Source: a virus. From it: a stretch of DNA of 40,192 nt. The DNA is taken from positions 1-40,192 of IMG/VR virus record IMGVR_UViG_3300043436_004107, one strand, 5' to 3'. Of the stretch, positions 39,882-40,192 are shown piece after piece. The notes under the pieces were generated by a model, which did no database searches, had not been told where the DNA came from, and saw only the letters and a program-made list of their open reading frames with translations. The position numbers were made by a program, and so were the translations under genes. Position 1 is the stretch's first letter. Each line of letters opens with the position of its first letter.

Positions 39882-40192
39882 AGCCGTTTTATTTATTAAT
39901 CAAAGATAATTCAAATACGCAGAACCTTCCCCTCGGTTGCATAAAATTCCGAACCAAAAGGTCAAGTCCAAATTCCAAAAATAGAGCGGGGGTACATCCT
40001 ATCCCTTCCGTCCTCATTTTTTCCATGCTACCCCCCCCCTATTTCAGATTTGATTTTATTCGGCCTGTAACGGGGTGCAAATTTCAACGGGCTACATTTC
40101 CCCGTTCGTTTACTTTCGTGCTCTTGTTGGTCAAAAAAAGCAAGAAAACAGGGTTTTTAAAAACGAGTGAGCATATGTTCATCGCGTTTTTC
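39882..40192. other. Noncoding right end, possible packaging site
   Basis: 311 bases upstream of terS without a convincing gene. It holds a run of nine C (40031-40039), a 7-bp inverted repeat (AACGGGG 40069-40075, CCCCGTT 40100-40106) enclosing an AACGGG copy, and a poly-A stretch (CAAAAAAAGCAAG). A pac or cos site is commonly found next to terS, but nothing here proves it. Confidence 0.4.
39901..39908 (-). promoter_or_regulatory. Candidate late promoter -7 box
   Basis: TATCTTTG on the minus strand, 19 bases before the terS ATG. No TTG at the usual -33 distance, so it may need a phage factor or be a weak site. Confidence 0.4.

Noticed and set aside
1-40192. Integrase or CI-type repressor
   Set aside because: No tyrosine or serine recombinase motifs and no repressor with a cleavage domain were found; the XRE and HTH-like proteins alone do not show lysogeny.
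1-40192. Direct terminal repeats
   Set aside because: The first and last bases share no long repeat by eye, so neither circular closure nor terminal redundancy can be claimed from the sequence.

Overview
The window reads as an essentially complete genome of a tailed phage that infects a member of the Bacteroidota. Evidence for the host: start codons lack Shine-Dalgarno boxes and sit behind A-rich leaders, and several intergenic gaps carry the Bacteroidota promoter pattern TTG-N19/21-TAnnTTTG. Terminase, portal, scaffold, capsid, a long tape measure, lysis genes and a replication/recombination set are all present, and no tail sheath is seen, so a siphovirus-like particle is most likely. No integrase or convincing lysogeny repressor was found. 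No direct terminal repeat is visible at the window ends, so the ends may be an arbitrary cut of a permuted or circular molecule (inference).

Layout. (1) 1-2190, minus strand: a small operon of richer G+C than the rest, with a lipoprotein, two unknowns and a divergent DNA sliding-clamp (DnaN) homologue, driven by a consensus promoter at 2161-2190 and ended by a strong terminator at the left edge. (2) 2191-2799: a divergent control region with a 52-bp alternating purine/pyrimidine tract, short direct repeats and operator-like half-sites. (3) 2800-6720, plus strand: small early genes, led by a DUF932 protein; several share a leader resembling AAACACTTAAAAT. (4) 6756-10930, plus strand: recombination and replication (Bet, tandem-HTH-like protein, DUF1376 replication protein, lambda-P-position protein, SSB). 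The DUF1376 gene carries 12-bp iterons followed by an AT-rich stretch, as in the lambda O gene, and is the best origin candidate. (5) 10951-15291, plus strand: a tRNA-like element without an anticodon arm, then a dense run of small ATGA-coupled genes, including six copies of one small protein family, a MazG-like pyrophosphatase, a HAD phosphatase, an XRE regulator and a VRR-NUC nuclease. (6) 15288-39881, minus strand, converging on the early region: the late operon.

In transcription order the late operon runs terS, two small genes, terL, a 39-aa ORF, tail chaperone G with a probable -1 frameshift to G-T, tape measure, tail hub/distal tail protein, giant tail fibre, Cys-rich protein, portal, small protein, scaffold, capsid, tube-like protein, Ig-like protein, unknown, amidase, virion protein, 33-aa ORF, holin, unimolecular spanin, neck-type proteins and a membrane protein. 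The tail module lies between terminase and portal, which is not the textbook order. A plus-strand promoter plus terminator inside the late region (18049-18153) may make a small RNA.

Most promising for follow-up: the T TTT TTT frameshift that fuses the tail chaperones, the intragenic iteron origin, the armless tRNA, the plus-strand small RNA, the attenuator-like hairpins before the capsid gene, and the phage-borne clamp.
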